A stretch of DNA of 64,000 nt, from positions 620,001 to 684,000 of the forward strand of contig NZ_NGUQ01000037.1 in assembly GCF_002179965.1 (NCBI RefSeq), in the 5' to 3' direction. Within the stretch, counting starts at the first letter, position 1. Each line of letters begins with the position of its first letter. The position numbers were made by a program, and so were the translations under genes. Below the pieces are notes generated by a model. It worked only from the letters and a program-made list of their open reading frames with translations, made no database searches and was not told the origin of the DNA. Below are positions 43,029 through 53,725 of this stretch, one piece after another. Origin of the DNA: Pandoraea sp. PE-S2T-3. Lineage in GTDB: Bacteria > Pseudomonadota > Gammaproteobacteria > Burkholderiales > Burkholderiaceae.

Positions 43029-43562
43029 ATGCGTCGGCGTCTTCTCTCATTCGCGCCCGCCGCGACGCTCGTGGCTGTCGCGCTGGCAGCAACGGCACAA
43101 AGCGCGCAGGCCGAAGCCTTCGTCCCATGTCGCTGGTTGGGCAAGCCATCGCAATGTGTCTCGGTGCCGATGGAGAGCCGCGACGCCGATGGGCAAGCCA
43201 AGGCATTCGTGGCGCCGCCGGCCGACATCGCGCGCGTTTATCTCGTGCGCTCCCGTACCACGGACCCCCGGCGCACCACGCCGGTGGACGTGGGCAGCAC
43301 TCACGCCGGTGATCTCGCGCCCATGACCTATCTCGTGCTCGACCTTCCACCGGGCGAGCACGAGTTCACAGGGCGGGCAGACGGTACGTTCGGCCGCAGT
43401 CTGCACTTAGAAGGCGGTCAGGTGTATTTCGCCGAACTGCGTCTGACGCAGTGGCTGAACACCATGTACGGCGCCATCGACCCGATGCCAACTGAGGCCG
43501 GTCAGCGCGCCGTTGCCGGGGCGCGTCTCGCCCGGGCGTCGGACGGCAGCGGCCATCCCTGA
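43029..43562 (+). CDS. Exported protein, DUF2846-like
   Basis: A 177-residue protein with a signal peptide (FAPAATLVAVALAATAQSAQA). VYLVRSRT, TYLVLDLPPGEHEFTGRADG and LEGGQVYFAELRL resemble the DUF2846 beta-sandwich pattern. Two cysteines (CRWLGKPSQC) may form a disulfide or metal site. It starts 4 bases after the previous stop, so both are one unit. Function unknown; the context suggests a periplasmic accessory of metal efflux. Confidence 0.68.
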   Translation: MRRRLLSFAPAATLVAVALAATAQSAQAEAFVPCRWLGKPSQCVSVPMESRDADGQAKAFVAPPADIARVYLVRSRTTDPRRTTPVDVGSTHAGDLAPMTYLVLDLPPGEHEFTGRADGTFGRSLHLEGGQVYFAELRLTQWLNTMYGAIDPMPTEAGQRAVAGARLARASDGSGHP

Positions 43563-43578
43563 CGGCCGTCGTCTGAAG

Positions 43579-43605
43579 ATGACAAAAATGTAATCCCCGT
43601 TTCAT
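43579..43605. promoter_or_regulatory. Metal-response regulator box, copy B (czc promoter)
   Basis: ATGACAAAAATGTAATCCCC followed by GTTTCAT; the core ATGACA-AAAA-TGTAAT is nearly palindromic. It matches copy A in 24 of 27 positions, and the downstream GCTTAGGAT also parallels GCTTACGAT at copy A. It lies 135 bases before czcC and is a likely CzcR site. Confidence 0.62.
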
Positions 43606-43739
43606 GTTGGTGATCGCCGCGGGTGCTTAGGATGCCCGCTGTCCGGTCCCTCTCGTCCGGGCTCCCCTTTCCCTGTCCGACCGCGCTCGCCGATCCGCCA
43701 CGATCGATTCCCGCCTGCGCGCCGGCTCTCTCTGCGCCC

Positions 43740-45041
43740 ATGAAGACCACCCTCTACGCAACGTGTGTTGCCGTGCTGTTGCTCGGCATCGCCCCGGCAA
43801 ATGCACAGCCCGCCGTCAGCGCACCCGGCTCCGTCACATCGCTCACGCTGGCGCAAGCCATGCAGAGCGCGCTCGAGAACAACATCGGACTGAAAGTCGC
43901 ACGCCGCGAAATCGATGCGCAGTCGAGCGCGCTCATGCAAGCTGGCGCGCGGCCGAATCCCTCGCTGTCGGTCCTTCAGGAAGACTTTCGCAGCACCGCG
44001 CGCACGACGACGACACAACTCACGCAGCCGATCGAACTCGGTGGACAGCGCCAATGGCGTGTCGAGGCCGGATCAGCGGCGCAGCGAGCGGCCGAGCTGG
44101 ACGCACAAGCGAGCGAAGCCTCGGTACGCAGCGAGGTCGTCGTGCGCTATTTCGAGACGCTGGCGAGCACCGAACTGGTCGAGCTGGCCACGCAGACGGC
44201 CAGCATCGCGCAGGAAACTTTCGTGGCGGTGCAGCGGCGAGTCAAAGCCGGGAAGGTCTCGCCCGTCGACGAAGGGCGCGCACAAATCGCCGCGAACAAT
44301 GCACAGATCGAACTGGCCAGCGCGAATGCCGCCCGGGACCGTGCTCGCGCACGGCTCGCGCAGGTACTGAGCGTGGCCGAGGGACAGTTGCCCGGCACGC
44401 TGTCCGGCAGTCTGGAGTCGCTGCCGATGCTGCCGGAGTGGTCGCGCCTCGCGGCGGCGCTCGACACCACGCCAGCGGTGCGATCGGCGAGTGAGGAAAT
44501 CCAGCGTCGTGACGCGCTCGCAAAACTTGAGCGCGCGCAACGCATTCCCGACCTGAGCGTCACCCTCGGTCTGAAGCGCGTGACCGACGGGGCACGCACA
44601 GACAATCAGGCGGTCGTCGGGCTCTCGATTCCCTTGCCGATTTTCGACACCCGGCGCGGTGCCACGCTGGAGGCAGCACAACGCGCTGACATCGCACGTG
44701 ACGCCTACCTCGGGGTTCGCCAGCAACAGCAGCAGACGCTCACGAGCGCCTATGCGGAGTTCACGGCGGCGCGCGAAGCCGCCCGCAGGCTCCGGGAAGA
44801 CATCCTGCCTCAAGCCCAGAGCGCCTATGACGCCACGCGGCGCGGCTTCCTGCTCGGGAAATTCGGTTTCCTCGACGTGCTGGACGCGCAACGCACGCTC
44901 GCGATGGCTCGCTCTCAGTACATCACTTCTGTCGCTGGCGCGTACAGCGCCTACGCCACCGTCGGTCTTGCCGTGGGTGGCAGCGTCGACGGCGTTTCGC
45001 TCCTGTCGGCCGATCGCCTGACCCAACCGCAATATCAGTGA
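43740..45041 (+). CDS. czcC: Heavy-metal efflux outer-membrane factor (CzcC, TolC family)
   Basis: A 433-residue exported protein: a signal peptide (TLYATCVAVLLLGIAPANAQ) and two TolC-type repeats rich in helical coiled-coil (LTLAQAMQSALENNIGLKVARREIDAQSSAL; GLSIPLPIFDTRRGATLEAAQ). It forms the outer-membrane channel of the tripartite pump with CzcB and CzcA. The start at 43740 was chosen for the signal peptide, although no strong ribosome site is seen. Confidence 0.87.
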   Translation: MKTTLYATCVAVLLLGIAPANAQPAVSAPGSVTSLTLAQAMQSALENNIGLKVARREIDAQSSALMQAGARPNPSLSVLQEDFRSTARTTTTQLTQPIELGGQRQWRVEAGSAAQRAAELDAQASEASVRSEVVVRYFETLASTELVELATQTASIAQETFVAVQRRVKAGKVSPVDEGRAQIAANNAQIELASANAARDRARARLAQVLSVAEGQLPGTLSGSLESLPMLPEWSRLAAALDTTPAVRSASEEIQRRDALAKLERAQRIPDLSVTLGLKRVTDGARTDNQAVVGLSIPLPIFDTRRGATLEAAQRADIARDAYLGVRQQQQQTLTSAYAEFTAAREAARRLREDILPQAQSAYDATRRGFLLGKFGFLDVLDAQRTLAMARSQYITSVAGAYSAYATVGLAVGGSVDGVSLLSADRLTQPQYQ

Positions 45042-45050
45042 GGAATCCTC

Positions 45051-46322
45051 GTGCAACGAGCAAAGAAGTGGATCGTTTTTGGCGGCATCGCCGCACTGTG
45101 TGTGGGTATCGGTGTCAGCGTCATGCGTGCCGACGGGCGTCAAACGCCGTCGACGCCCGACCCGAAGGTCGCCAACGCGGCGAAGCAGGACGGGCATGCC
45201 GGTCACGGCGACGCGAAGGCGTCGGGCGCCGCCCACGGTGAGGGCGACGACGATCATGACGACCATGCCGACGAGGCCAACGCCGGTGGCGAGGAACGTG
45301 TGACGCTGACCGACGCGCAGCAGGCGGCTGCGGGCATCGAGATCAAGACAGCGGGGGCGGCTCAGATATCCGAGCAAATGGAATTGCCCGGCGAAGTTCG
45401 CTTCAACGAGGACCGGACGGCGCACGTGGTGCCGCGCGTGCCGGGCGTTGTCGAGCGGGTCAACGTGAGTCTCGGGCAGCAGGTCAAACGGGGTGACGTG
45501 CTCGCGGTGCTGTCCAGCACACAAGTGTCGGAACAGCGCGCGGAACTGCTCACCGCGCAGGAACGCAGAGCCGGTGCGCTCAAGACATACGAGCGTGAAA
45601 AGATGTTGTGGGAAGAAAAGATCTCGGCGGAGCAGGACTTCATCGCGGCACAACAGGTCTTGCGGGAAGCGGACATTGCGGTGCGCAATGCCCGGCAGAA
45701 GTTGAGTGCCGTGGGCGCGAGCGCTGCATCCGGTGACGGGTTGAACCGGATTGAACTGCGTGCGCCGTTCGACGGCACCGTCGTGGAGAAGCACGCTGCG
45801 CTGGGCGAAGCCGTCACGGAGACAGCCAACCTGTTCACGCTGTCCGACATGGGCACGGTGTGGGCAGAGATCGCCGTGCCGTCGCAATCGCTCGGTGCGG
45901 TGCGCGTGGGTACCCCCGTGACCGTGCGCTCGTCCGCTTTCGACTCGCAGGCGAAGGGTACGGTGGCCTACGTCGGCTCGCTGCTGGGCGAACAGACTCG
46001 CACCGCCAAGGCGCGGGTATCGCTTGAGAATCCGGACCGCATGTGGCGTCCCGGCGTGTTCGTGAACGTCTTCATCGGTACGAGTCAGGTCAATGTGCCG
46101 GTGGCGGTTGCCGAGGCGGCGATTCAGACCGTCGAGGGCCGCACGGTCGTCTTCGTCAAGACCGCACAGGGGTTTGTCGCCACGCCCGTGAAAACCGGGC
46201 GCCGCGACGACACGCACGTCGAAATCGTCAGCGGGCTGGCACCCGACACTCCCTACGTGGCCGCCAACAGCTTTGTACTCAAGGCCGAACTCGGCAAGAG
46301 CACGGCTGAGCACAGCCACTGA
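45051..46322 (+). CDS. czcB: Heavy-metal efflux periplasmic adaptor (CzcB)
   Basis: A 423-residue membrane-fusion protein: an N-terminal anchor helix (WIVFGGIAALCVGIGVSVM), a His/Asp-rich metal-binding segment at about residues 47-74 (GHAGHGDAK, HGEGDDDHDDHADE), then lipoyl and beta-barrel adaptor domains (LRAPFDGTVVEKHAALGEAV). It links CzcA to CzcC and may hand over metal. The GTG start at 45051 has AGGAATCCTC before it. Confidence 0.88.
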   Translation: MQRAKKWIVFGGIAALCVGIGVSVMRADGRQTPSTPDPKVANAAKQDGHAGHGDAKASGAAHGEGDDDHDDHADEANAGGEERVTLTDAQQAAAGIEIKTAGAAQISEQMELPGEVRFNEDRTAHVVPRVPGVVERVNVSLGQQVKRGDVLAVLSSTQVSEQRAELLTAQERRAGALKTYEREKMLWEEKISAEQDFIAAQQVLREADIAVRNARQKLSAVGASAASGDGLNRIELRAPFDGTVVEKHAALGEAVTETANLFTLSDMGTVWAEIAVPSQSLGAVRVGTPVTVRSSAFDSQAKGTVAYVGSLLGEQTRTAKARVSLENPDRMWRPGVFVNVFIGTSQVNVPVAVAEAAIQTVEGRTVVFVKTAQGFVATPVKTGRRDDTHVEIVSGLAPDTPYVAANSFVLKAELGKSTAEHSH

Positions 46323-46339
46323 ACCCCGGAGCCAGACGC

Positions 46340-49300
46340 ATGTTCGAACGCATTATTCAGTTCTCGATTGCGCACCGCTGGCTGGTGTTAATCGTCACGC
46401 TCGCCGTCGCCATTGCCGGTGTCTTTGCCTATCAGCGGCTGCCCATCGACGCGGTGCCTGACATCACCAACGTGCAGGTGCAGATCAACACCAATGTGCC
46501 GGGATACTCGCCGCTCGAAGCGGAGCAACGTGTCACCTATCCGATCGAGACCGCGATGTCGGGTCTGCCGGGGCTTGAGCAAACGCGCTCGATGTCGCGC
46601 TACGGCCTGTCGCAGGTCACGGTCATCTTCAAGGACGGCACCGACATCTATTTCGCCCGTCAACTCGTGGGCGAGCGCATCGCACAGGCCCGCGAGAAAT
46701 TGCCTGCCGGCATCAACCCGGAGATGGGGCCGATCTCCACCGGGCTCGGGGAAATCTACCTCTGGACAGTTGAAGCTGCGCCCGACGCGCGCAAGCCCGA
46801 CAACACCCCCTACACGTCGACCGACCTGCGCGAAGTGCAGGACTGGATCATCAAACCGCAACTGCGCAGCGTGCCCGGCGTCACCGAGATCAATACGATC
46901 GGCGGCTTCGCCAAGGAATATCAGATTGCCCCGGACCCGGCGCGGCTGATCGCTTACGGGCTGACGTTTACCGACGTCGTGCGCGCATTGGAGCGCAATA
47001 ACGCCAACGTCGGGGCGGGCTACATCGAGCGTCGCGGCGAACAGTATCTGGTTCGCGTGCCTGCGCAAGTGGAAAACGCGGAAGACATCGGCAACGTCGT
47101 CCTCAACAACGTCAACGGTGTTCCGGTACGGGTGAAGGACGTTGCAGAGGTTTCCCTCGGGCGTGAGCTACGCACCGGCGCGGCCACGGAGAACGGCCGC
47201 GAAGTCGTGCTCGGCACGGTGTTCATGCTGATCGGCGAGAACAGCCGCACCGTGTCGCGCGCGGTGTCGGAAAAGATGATCTCCATCAACAAGAGCCTGC
47301 CGCCCGGCGTCTCAGCCATCCCGGTGTACGACCGCACCGTGCTGGTAGAAAAGGCGATTGCGACCGTCAAGAAGAACCTGCTCGAAGGCGCGGCGCTGGT
47401 GATCGCGATTCTCTTCCTGTTCCTTGGCAATCTGCGCGCCGCACTGATCACCGCGCTCGTGATCCCGTTGTCCATGCTGATGACCTTTACCGGCATGGCG
47501 GCCGGCCGGGTCAGCGCCAATCTGATGAGCCTTGGCGCACTCGACTTCGGCATCATCGTCGACGGCGCGGTGGTGATCGTGGAGAACTGCGTGTTACGGC
47601 TCGCGCATGCCCAGCGGGCACATGGCCGGCCGCTCACCATGCAGGAGCGTTTGCATGAGGTCTACGGCGCAGCGCGTGAAGCCAGACGCCCGTTGCTGTT
47701 CGGACAGGCCATCATCATGGTGGTCTATCTGCCGATCTTTGCGCTCACGGGTGTCGAAGGGAAGATGTTCCACCCGATGGCGATCACCGTGGTCATGGCG
47801 TTGGGCGCGGCTATGGTGCTGTCGGTGACATTCATTCCTGCGGCGGTGGCGGCCTTTATCGGCAGTCGGGTTGAAGAGAAAGAGAACCGTGTCATGGGCG
47901 CGGCGCGGCGCCTGTACGAGCCCGCGCTTGACTGGGCTTTCGGGAACGCTCGCATCGTGCTGGCGGGTGCCGTCGTTGCGGTGCTCATGACGTTCAGTCT
48001 GGCATCTCGCCTGGGCAGCGAATTCATGCCGAATCTCAATGAAGGCGATCTCTCGATTCAGGCATTACGCATTCCGGGCACCAGTCTCACGCAGTCGGTG
48101 CAGATGCAGCAGCAGTTGGAGAAGGCGTTGATTGCGCAGTTGCCGGAAGTCGAGCGCGTGTTTGCGCGAACCGGCACCGCAGAAGTCGCCTCGGACCCGA
48201 TGCCGCCGAACATCTCCGATGGCTACATCATGCTCAAGCCGAAGAACGCATGGCCGGATCCGAGCAAGACGCGCGAGCAACTGATTGAAGAGGTTACCCG
48301 CGTCGCGCAATCGATCCCGGGCAGCAACTACGAGTTCTCGCAACCGATCCAGCTTCGCTTCAACGAGTTGATTTCCGGTGTGCGCAGCGATGTGGGCGTG
48401 AAGATATTCGGCGACGACATGAACGTGCTGAACGAAGTGGCCGGGCGCATGAGCACGCGTTTGCAGGCGATTCCGGGCGCGACGGAAGTCAAGGTCGAAC
48501 AGACGTCGGGGCTGCCGATGCTGACGATCAACATCGACCGGGCAAAGATCGCGCGTTACGGCATCAACGTCGCAGATGTGCAGGACACGGTTGCCGCCGC
48601 GCTTGGCGGGCAGACCGCAGGTACGCTGTTTCAGGGTGACCGTCGGTTCAGCATCGTCGTGCGCCTGTCGGACAACGTGCGCGAGAACCTCGATGCAATT
48701 CGGCGCTTGCCGATCTCGCTTCCCGCAGCAACGACGGCAACGCCACGCGGTGACGGTGTCGTGGGCGACCCGGCAATGCAACGTGCCGCGTTCATTCCGC
48801 TGTCCGAAGTCGCCACGCTGGATCTGAGCCCGGGCCCGAACCAGATCAGCCGCGAGAACGGCAAACGCCGAATTGTGGTGAGTGCCAATGTGCGCGGGCG
48901 CGATCTGGGGTCGTTTGTGGAAGACGCGCGCGTCGAGATCGAGAAGGTGGCGCTGCCTGCCGGGTACTGGACGGCCTGGGGCGGCCAGTTCGAGCAGTTG
49001 CAGTCGGCGTCCGACCGGCTGAAGATCGTCGTGCCGGTAGCGTTGTTGCTGGTGTTTGCGCTGCTGTTTGCCATGTTCAATAACGTGCGTGACGGCCTGA
49101 TCGTGTTCACGGGCATCCCGTTTGCCCTGAGCGGCGGGTTGGTCGCGCTGTGGTTGCGCGGCATTCCGCTCTCCATCACGGCGGCGGTAGGGTTTATCGC
49201 GCTTTCCGGTGTGGCGGTGCTCAACGGTCTGGTGCTGATATCCTTCATCCGGAATCTGCGCGACGGTGGAAGTCCGCTGGACGTGGCGGTTCGGGAAGGT

Positions 49301-49564
49301 GCGCTGACGCGTCTGCGCCCGGTGCTGATGACGGCGCTGGTCGCGTCGCTCGGTTTCGTGCCGATGGCGATTGCCACCGGGACCGGTGCCGAGGTACAGC
49401 GCCCGCTGGCGACCGTCGTCATTGGTGGCATTCTGTCGTCCACCATGCTGACCTTGCTGGTGCTGCCCGTGCTCTATCGCGCCGTCTGCCGGCGCGAGCC
49501 GCAGGGCGGTATGGCCAATCGGTGGGTTGCCCGGATGGGACGAAAATTCCGTCGGCCGAGTTAG
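46340..49564 (+). CDS. czcA: Heavy-metal efflux RND pump (CzcA)
   Basis: A 1074-residue proton-driven RND pump with 12 predicted transmembrane helices. The proton-relay motif in helix 4 reads [15 protein letters not shown], with Asp402, Asp408 and Glu415 at the same numbers as the essential residues reported in Cupriavidus CzcA. This motif marks the divalent-cation class (Co/Zn/Cd) rather than the copper/silver CusA class, which has A-x-G-A-x-V-D-A. It exports metal from periplasm or cytosol through CzcB/CzcC. Confidence 0.92.
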   Translation: MFERIIQFSIAHRWLVLIVTLAVAIAGVFAYQRLPIDAVPDITNVQVQINTNVPGYSPLEAEQRVTYPIETAMSGLPGLEQTRSMSRYGLSQVTVIFKDGTDIYFARQLVGERIAQAREKLPAGINPEMGPISTGLGEIYLWTVEAAPDARKPDNTPYTSTDLREVQDWIIKPQLRSVPGVTEINTIGGFAKEYQIAPDPARLIAYGLTFTDVVRALERNNANVGAGYIERRGEQYLVRVPAQVENAEDIGNVVLNNVNGVPVRVKDVAEVSLGRELRTGAATENGREVVLGTVFMLIGENSRTVSRAVSEKMISINKSLPPGVSAIPVYDRTVLVEKAIATVKKNLLEGAALVIAILFLFLGNLRAALITALVIPLSMLMTFTGMAAGRVSANLMSLGALDFGIIVDGAVVIVENCVLRLAHAQRAHGRPLTMQERLHEVYGAAREARRPLLFGQAIIMVVYLPIFALTGVEGKMFHPMAITVVMALGAAMVLSVTFIPAAVAAFIGSRVEEKENRVMGAARRLYEPALDWAFGNARIVLAGAVVAVLMTFSLASRLGSEFMPNLNEGDLSIQALRIPGTSLTQSVQMQQQLEKALIAQLPEVERVFARTGTAEVASDPMPPNISDGYIMLKPKNAWPDPSKTREQLIEEVTRVAQSIPGSNYEFSQPIQLRFNELISGVRSDVGVKIFGDDMNVLNEVAGRMSTRLQAIPGATEVKVEQTSGLPMLTINIDRAKIARYGINVADVQDTVAAALGGQTAGTLFQGDRRFSIVVRLSDNVRENLDAIRRLPISLPAATTATPRGDGVVGDPAMQRAAFIPLSEVATLDLSPGPNQISRENGKRRIVVSANVRGRDLGSFVEDARVEIEKVALPAGYWTAWGGQFEQLQSASDRLKIVVPVALLLVFALLFAMFNNVRDGLIVFTGIPFALSGGLVALWLRGIPLSITAAVGFIALSGVAVLNGLVLISFIRNLRDGGSPLDVAVREGALTRLRPVLMTALVASLGFVPMAIATGTGAEVQRPLATVVIGGILSSTMLTLLVLPVLYRAVCRREPQGGMANRWVARMGRKFRRPS

Positions 49565-49590
49565 TAGTTCAACGTCACCTTAGGAACGAA

Positions 49591-50274
49591 ATGCGCATTC
49601 TTGTCGTCGAGGACGAGCACAAGACGGGGCAGTACCTGAAGAAGGGGCTGACGGAGGCCGGCTATGTCGTCGACCTCGCCGTCGACGGCATTGACGGTCT
49701 TCACATGGCCACGACGCTCGCGTACGACCTCGTGGTCCTCGACGTCATGCTGCCGGGCAAGGACGGCTGGCAGGTACTGGCTGAACTCCGGGCGCGCCGC
49801 CACACGCCGGTGCTGTTTCTGACCGCGCGTGACGACCTCGACGAGCGCATCAAGGGGCTCGATCTGGGCGCCGACGACTATATGACGAAGCCGTTCGCGT
49901 TTGCCGAGTTGCTGGCGCGCGTGCGGACCATTTTGCGACGCGGGCGCACACGCGAGCCCGACGTCTTGCAGATCGGCGATCTCGAATTGAATCTGCTCGG
50001 TCACAAGGCGGTGCGTCAAGGCACGAGCATTACGCTGACGGCCAAGGAGTTCCTGCTGCTGGCGTTGTTGATGCGGCGCCACGGCGAGATTCTGCCGAGA
50101 AGCTTGATTGCGTCGCAGGTGTGGGACGTCAACTTCGACAGCGATACCAATATCGTCGACGTGACGATGCGACGCCTTCGCGCCAAGATCGATGATCCGT
50201 TTGCCACGAAGATGATTCATACCGTCAGAGGCATGGGCTACGTGCTGGAACTTCGCGAGCCTCGCGAATCATGA
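49591..50274 (+). CDS. czcR: Heavy-metal response regulator (CzcR/CusR type, OmpR family)
   Basis: A 227-residue OmpR-type regulator: receiver with Asp8/Glu7 and phospho-acceptor Asp51 ([13 protein letters not shown]), and a C-terminal winged helix ([23 protein letters not shown]... [13 protein letters not shown]). The start at 49591 fits [16 protein letters not shown], the normal opening. The stop overlaps the sensor start by 4 bases. It probably binds the boxes at 42576 and 43579. Confidence 0.9.
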   Translation: MRILVVEDEHKTGQYLKKGLTEAGYVVDLAVDGIDGLHMATTLAYDLVVLDVMLPGKDGWQVLAELRARRHTPVLFLTARDDLDERIKGLDLGADDYMTKPFAFAELLARVRTILRRGRTREPDVLQIGDLELNLLGHKAVRQGTSITLTAKEFLLLALLMRRHGEILPRSLIASQVWDVNFDSDTNIVDVTMRRLRAKIDDPFATKMIHTVRGMGYVLELREPRES

Positions 50275-51743
50275 CGAACGCTGCCGAACCGCTGCGACAT
50301 GCCCGGTCGATGCGCGCCAGACTCACGCTGTTTATCGCTGGCTGCATGTTCACGGTGCTGGCGCTCATGGGCCTGTATCTCTACTTCGCATTGGCGGAAC
50401 AGCTGCGCGCACGCGCGCATCAGGATCTTCTCGGCACGGTCAGTTCGTTGCGCTCTGAGCTAAGGGGGATCACGGACAAGTCGGAGATCGGTGCCAATCC
50501 GCGCCGATGGTACGACGCGACGCACGGGCATCAGAACCTCGATTTTGCTGTGCTCGATGCCAGCGGGAAGACGTTGATCGCGAGTCGTGGCTATCGCCCC
50601 CCGGCGACGGCGCTGACGTACGTCGACAGCCACAACATTCCGCACGAGCGCCATGTGCAGAAGATCGCCAACGCCGAACTGGGCGTCCGGCTGCGTTACG
50701 TGGCGGCTGACGACGTCATCGGACAAGGCGGCGAGCACGTCATGATCGTCGTGCAGCTCGACCCGAGAGAGCAGGTCAACGTGCTGGCCAGCTTCGCGCT
50801 CACGGCGGTGGTCGCACTGATCGTGGGTACGTTGCTGGTGGCGGCCATGGCGTATTGGCTGGTGACCCTCGGGTTGAAACCCTTGCGCACACTCACGCAG
50901 GCCGCCGAGCAGGTGTCGAGCGAACGCCTTGGCCAGCCGCTGGCGGATGACGACACCCCAGCAGAACTGCGCGACCTGTCGCACGCGTTCAATCGCATGC
51001 TCGCCCGGCTGAACGATTCGTTCACGCGGCTTTCGCAGTTCTCGTCCGATCTGGCGCATGACCTGCGCACACCGCTATCGAACCTGATGGGCGAGTCTCA
51101 GGTGGCCCTCTCACGGGAACGCACGCCTGCGGAATACAAAGCGATTCTCGCGTCGAACATCGAAGAGTGCGAGCGCTTGTCGCACATGATCACGTCGATG
51201 CTGTTTCTGGCGCGTGCCGATGCCGCCCACGCGAAATTGCAACGGGAACCCACGGCACTGCATGACCTTGCGGCGTCGATTGCCGAAGACTTCGCGCCGA
51301 TGGCCGAGGAGGGTGGTCTGACGATGCAAGTCAGCGGCGATGCCGTCTGCGTCGTCGATCACGGGTTGGTGCGCCGCGCGCTCGCCAACTTGCTGACCAA
51401 TGCGATTCGCCATTCGCGCCCCGGCAGCACGATATCGATACGGTGCTCGGCGTCCCCCGAAGGCGCTGAAATTGCTGTCCACAATCAGGGCGACGTGATC
51501 CCCGAAATACACTTGCCGAGAATCTTCGACCGCCTGTACCGCGTGGACCCGTCACGCCATAACGACGGCAGCACGCGAACCACAGGCACCGGCTTGGGAC
51601 TCGCCATCGTCAAGTCGATCATGGAGCTGCATGCCGGCTCGGTGTCTGCGACAAGCGACGCCACTGCTGGCACGGCATTTCGCCTCAGATTCCCCGCCAA
51701 GCCGCTCGATGGCCTCACGTCGTCGGTACCGCGCGCCCTATAG
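50271..51743 (+). CDS. czcS: Heavy-metal sensor histidine kinase (CzcS/CusS type)
   Basis: A 490-residue inner-membrane kinase: helix 1 ([22 protein letters not shown]), a periplasmic sensor region of about 120 residues, helix 2 ([24 protein letters not shown]), HAMP, dimerisation helix with phospho-acceptor His263 ([13 protein letters not shown]), and ATPase domain ([21 protein letters not shown]). It should detect periplasmic divalent metal and phosphorylate the preceding regulator. Its last 29 bases overlap the convergent anti-sigma gene. Confidence 0.9.
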   Translation: MTNAAEPLRHARSMRARLTLFIAGCMFTVLALMGLYLYFALAEQLRARAHQDLLGTVSSLRSELRGITDKSEIGANPRRWYDATHGHQNLDFAVLDASGKTLIASRGYRPPATALTYVDSHNIPHERHVQKIANAELGVRLRYVAADDVIGQGGEHVMIVVQLDPREQVNVLASFALTAVVALIVGTLLVAAMAYWLVTLGLKPLRTLTQAAEQVSSERLGQPLADDDTPAELRDLSHAFNRMLARLNDSFTRLSQFSSDLAHDLRTPLSNLMGESQVALSRERTPAEYKAILASNIEECERLSHMITSMLFLARADAAHAKLQREPTALHDLAASIAEDFAPMAEEGGLTMQVSGDAVCVVDHGLVRRALANLLTNAIRHSRPGSTISIRCSASPEGAEIAVHNQGDVIPEIHLPRIFDRLYRVDPSRHNDGSTRTTGTGLGLAIVKSIMELHAGSVSATSDATAGTAFRLRFPAKPLDGLTSSVPRAL

Positions 51744-52422
51744 ACAGGATGGGCCCTGTCGGACGCCCGATCAGCGACCCGTTGGGCGGCTCGAGCGTGA
51801 TCTCGAACAATTGATTGGGCTGCATCGGCGGCAAGCGGTCGAGTGAGATTTCCAGCGATTCGCCCGCTTGCACCAGCCCCAACGACATCGGCGCAGACCA
51901 GCCATCGGCCTTGGTCCAGAACTGCAACGCCTTGGCGGGTTGCACTTCCTGCGACTTCAGCGGTATCAGCCGCAATTTTCGATTGGCGCCGACTTGCACC
52001 AGCCATGCCGGTGTCTTGTCCTGCGGCGACATGAGCACAACGACAAACTGCGGCACCGGTGCCGGCGTGCGCAGCTGGACACCGAGAACCACCGCAAGCA
52101 CCAGCGTTGCGAACGACACGGCAAGAGCGCTGGTCCGCCAGAAACGCACGTCGTTCCACCAGCGACGCCATCCTTCGGCGCCTATGGTCGACGTGCTTCT
52201 GCGGATTCTCGGCCAAAGCTGTTTTGAAGGTGCCAAGGGCGCCACGGTGTCGGCCAGTGGCTGGAGTCGCGCTTCCCACTCGGCGACTTTGGCAGCCAAC
52301 ACGGGTTCGTGGCGCAGCCGCGCTTGCACCGCTTGCCGTTGCGCCCATGGCAAGGTGCCGACGACGTATTCGCCAGCCAGATCGTCGAGCGCGTTAAGTT
52401 CTTCTGGCGTCATCCCATGCAC
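51715..52422 (-). CDS. RskA-family anti-sigma factor
   Basis: A 235-residue membrane protein: an N-terminal cytosolic anti-sigma domain (NALDDLAGEYVVGTLPWAQRQAVQARL), one transmembrane helix (FWRTSALAVSFATLVLAVVLGVQL) and a periplasmic RskA domain (LQFWTKADGWSAPMSLGLVQAGESLEISL). It should hold the ECF sigma factor encoded just upstream (13-base overlap) at the membrane until a periplasmic signal releases it. Confidence 0.88.
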   Translation of the reverse strand: MHGMTPEELNALDDLAGEYVVGTLPWAQRQAVQARLRHEPVLAAKVAEWEARLQPLADTVAPLAPSKQLWPRIRRSTSTIGAEGWRRWWNDVRFWRTSALAVSFATLVLAVVLGVQLRTPAPVPQFVVVLMSPQDKTPAWLVQVGANRKLRLIPLKSQEVQPAKALQFWTKADGWSAPMSLGLVQAGESLEISLDRLPPMQPNQLFEITLEPPNGSLIGRPTGPILSIGRAVPTT

Positions 52423-53012
52423 TCACGTAGCGATTGCAGACCGCGCCGTACCCACGCTTTGACACTGCCGAGGGGTGAACGAAGCCGCTCGGCGATTTCG
52501 CTGTGGGTATAGCCGTCGAGATAGGCGTGAAGAATGCTGGCACGTGGCGACGCGTCGAGCCGTTCCAGACATTCACCGAGGCGGCCCAGCATCAGAGGAT
52601 CGACTGAAAATGAATTCGAAGCTTCCGCATGCATGGCGTCGGCACTCACATGGGCATCGAGGGTCTCGTCGTCCACGTCGACCTCACGCTCTCGGCCCCG
52701 AATGGCATTCAGCGCCTGATGACGCACGATGCTGAAAATCCAGCCCCGCCCCGAGCCACGGGCGGCGTCGAAGCTGGCCGCGTTGGTCCAGAGGCTGACA
52801 AAGGCATCGTGCAGGACATCTTCGGCCAACTGCCGGTCGCGCACGATGCGCTGGGCCACGCCGAGAAGGTAGGCGCCATCGCGCTCATAAAGCCGCTGGA
52901 GCGCCTTACGATCCTTGCCGCCACACGCGGCAATCAATGATTCGTAGTCAAAATCATCCTTCTCGTCGTGCACGGGCACCTCTCGGAAACCATCGGCGAT
53001 ATGTCGAAGCAC
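52410..53012 (-). CDS. ECF RNA polymerase sigma factor (SigK/RpoE-like)
   Basis: A 200-residue sigma-70 ECF factor: region 2 (LQRLYERDGAYLLGVAQRIVRDRQLAEDVLHDAFVSLWTNAASFD) and region 4 (RASILHAYLDGYTHSEIAERLRSPLGSVKAWVRRGLQSLRECM) are both intact. It directs RNA polymerase to envelope-stress promoters; its targets may include the exported genes next to it (53066-54901). It is paired with the RskA anti-sigma gene. Confidence 0.9.
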   Translation of the reverse strand: MLRHIADGFREVPVHDEKDDFDYESLIAACGGKDRKALQRLYERDGAYLLGVAQRIVRDRQLAEDVLHDAFVSLWTNAASFDAARGSGRGWIFSIVRHQALNAIRGREREVDVDDETLDAHVSADAMHAEASNSFSVDPLMLGRLGECLERLDASPRASILHAYLDGYTHSEIAERLRSPLGSVKAWVRRGLQSLRECMG

Positions 53013-53065
53013 GCGAATACAGATCGACTACGTCTTCCGCAAAATGCCCGTCGCTCAGAGATGTG

Positions 53066-53614
53066 TCAAGCGGCTTTCCAGAAAATGTAGTCGGCCTGGT
53101 ACTTCACCTTCTCCTTGGCGCCCTTCGTTGCCGTGGCGCAAGCGGACGTCGGCGCGACCCCGCCTTGCGTGGCAAGCCGCTGGATGTACGTGACCCCCTG
53201 CATGGCACCGGGGCCGGAGGCCGGGTTTGCCTTGACCAATTGCAATGGGATGCTGCCGGCACCCGCGGGCGATATAGCTACCTGTGTGGCCGTCACTTTG
53301 GAGCCGTCATTGGATTCCCACGTTGCGGGCGGGCCATAGTATTTGCCGACGGCGTTGCCGCTCCGGTCCGTCAACACCGCATCCGGGCCGATGAATGTCC
53401 ATTCCCACTGGCCTGCGGCGTCTTTCTTTTCCCGGCATTCGTAAAGAATTTCGCCTTTGCCGACGGTTTGCAGCGCAATCGTGTGGCCGTCGGGGACTTT
53501 GACGGCTGCTGCCACCGGGGCGGCCGTACCTGAGGTGCCGGCCATCGGCATGTTCTGGGCGCAAGCGGCGAGCAGGGTGGAGGCGGCGAGGCTGACTGAG
53601 ACTATGCGCATCAT
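53066..53614 (-). CDS. Exported lipoprotein-like DUF3455 protein
   Basis: A 182-residue protein. The start at 53614 (MMRIVSVSLAAST) has AGGAG 7 bases upstream; the longer frame from 53683 is not supported. The signal LLAACAQNM has a lipobox, so Cys is probably acylated. The mature part (VGKGEILYECREK, GQWEWTFIGPDAVLTDRSG, GKYYGPPATWESNDGSKV, AMQGVTYIQRLATQGG) is a full DUF3455 domain. Function unknown; such proteins occur next to sigma-factor or stress genes. Confidence 0.78.
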   Translation of the reverse strand: MMRIVSVSLAASTLLAACAQNMPMAGTSGTAAPVAAAVKVPDGHTIALQTVGKGEILYECREKKDAAGQWEWTFIGPDAVLTDRSGNAVGKYYGPPATWESNDGSKVTATQVAISPAGAGSIPLQLVKANPASGPGAMQGVTYIQRLATQGGVAPTSACATATKGAKEKVKYQADYIFWKAA

Positions 53615-53725
53615 GGCAAAACTCCTGTGTCGGATCGAGTCGTTTGGCGCCCTGAATATCGGGTCGCTACCTTCTCTACACACGAGATGTCGATTCGGAT
53701 GCAGCCGAATGCAAATTTTCCGAAA

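Noticed and set aside
44073-46319. A 748-codon minus-strand frame
   Set aside because: Shadow of czcC and czcB; low-complexity His/Arg-rich product without domains.
46340-49564. Copper/silver pump CusA
   Set aside because: The helix-4 motif is [15 protein letters not shown], the divalent-cation form, not the Ala-X-Gly...Asp-Ala form of CusA.
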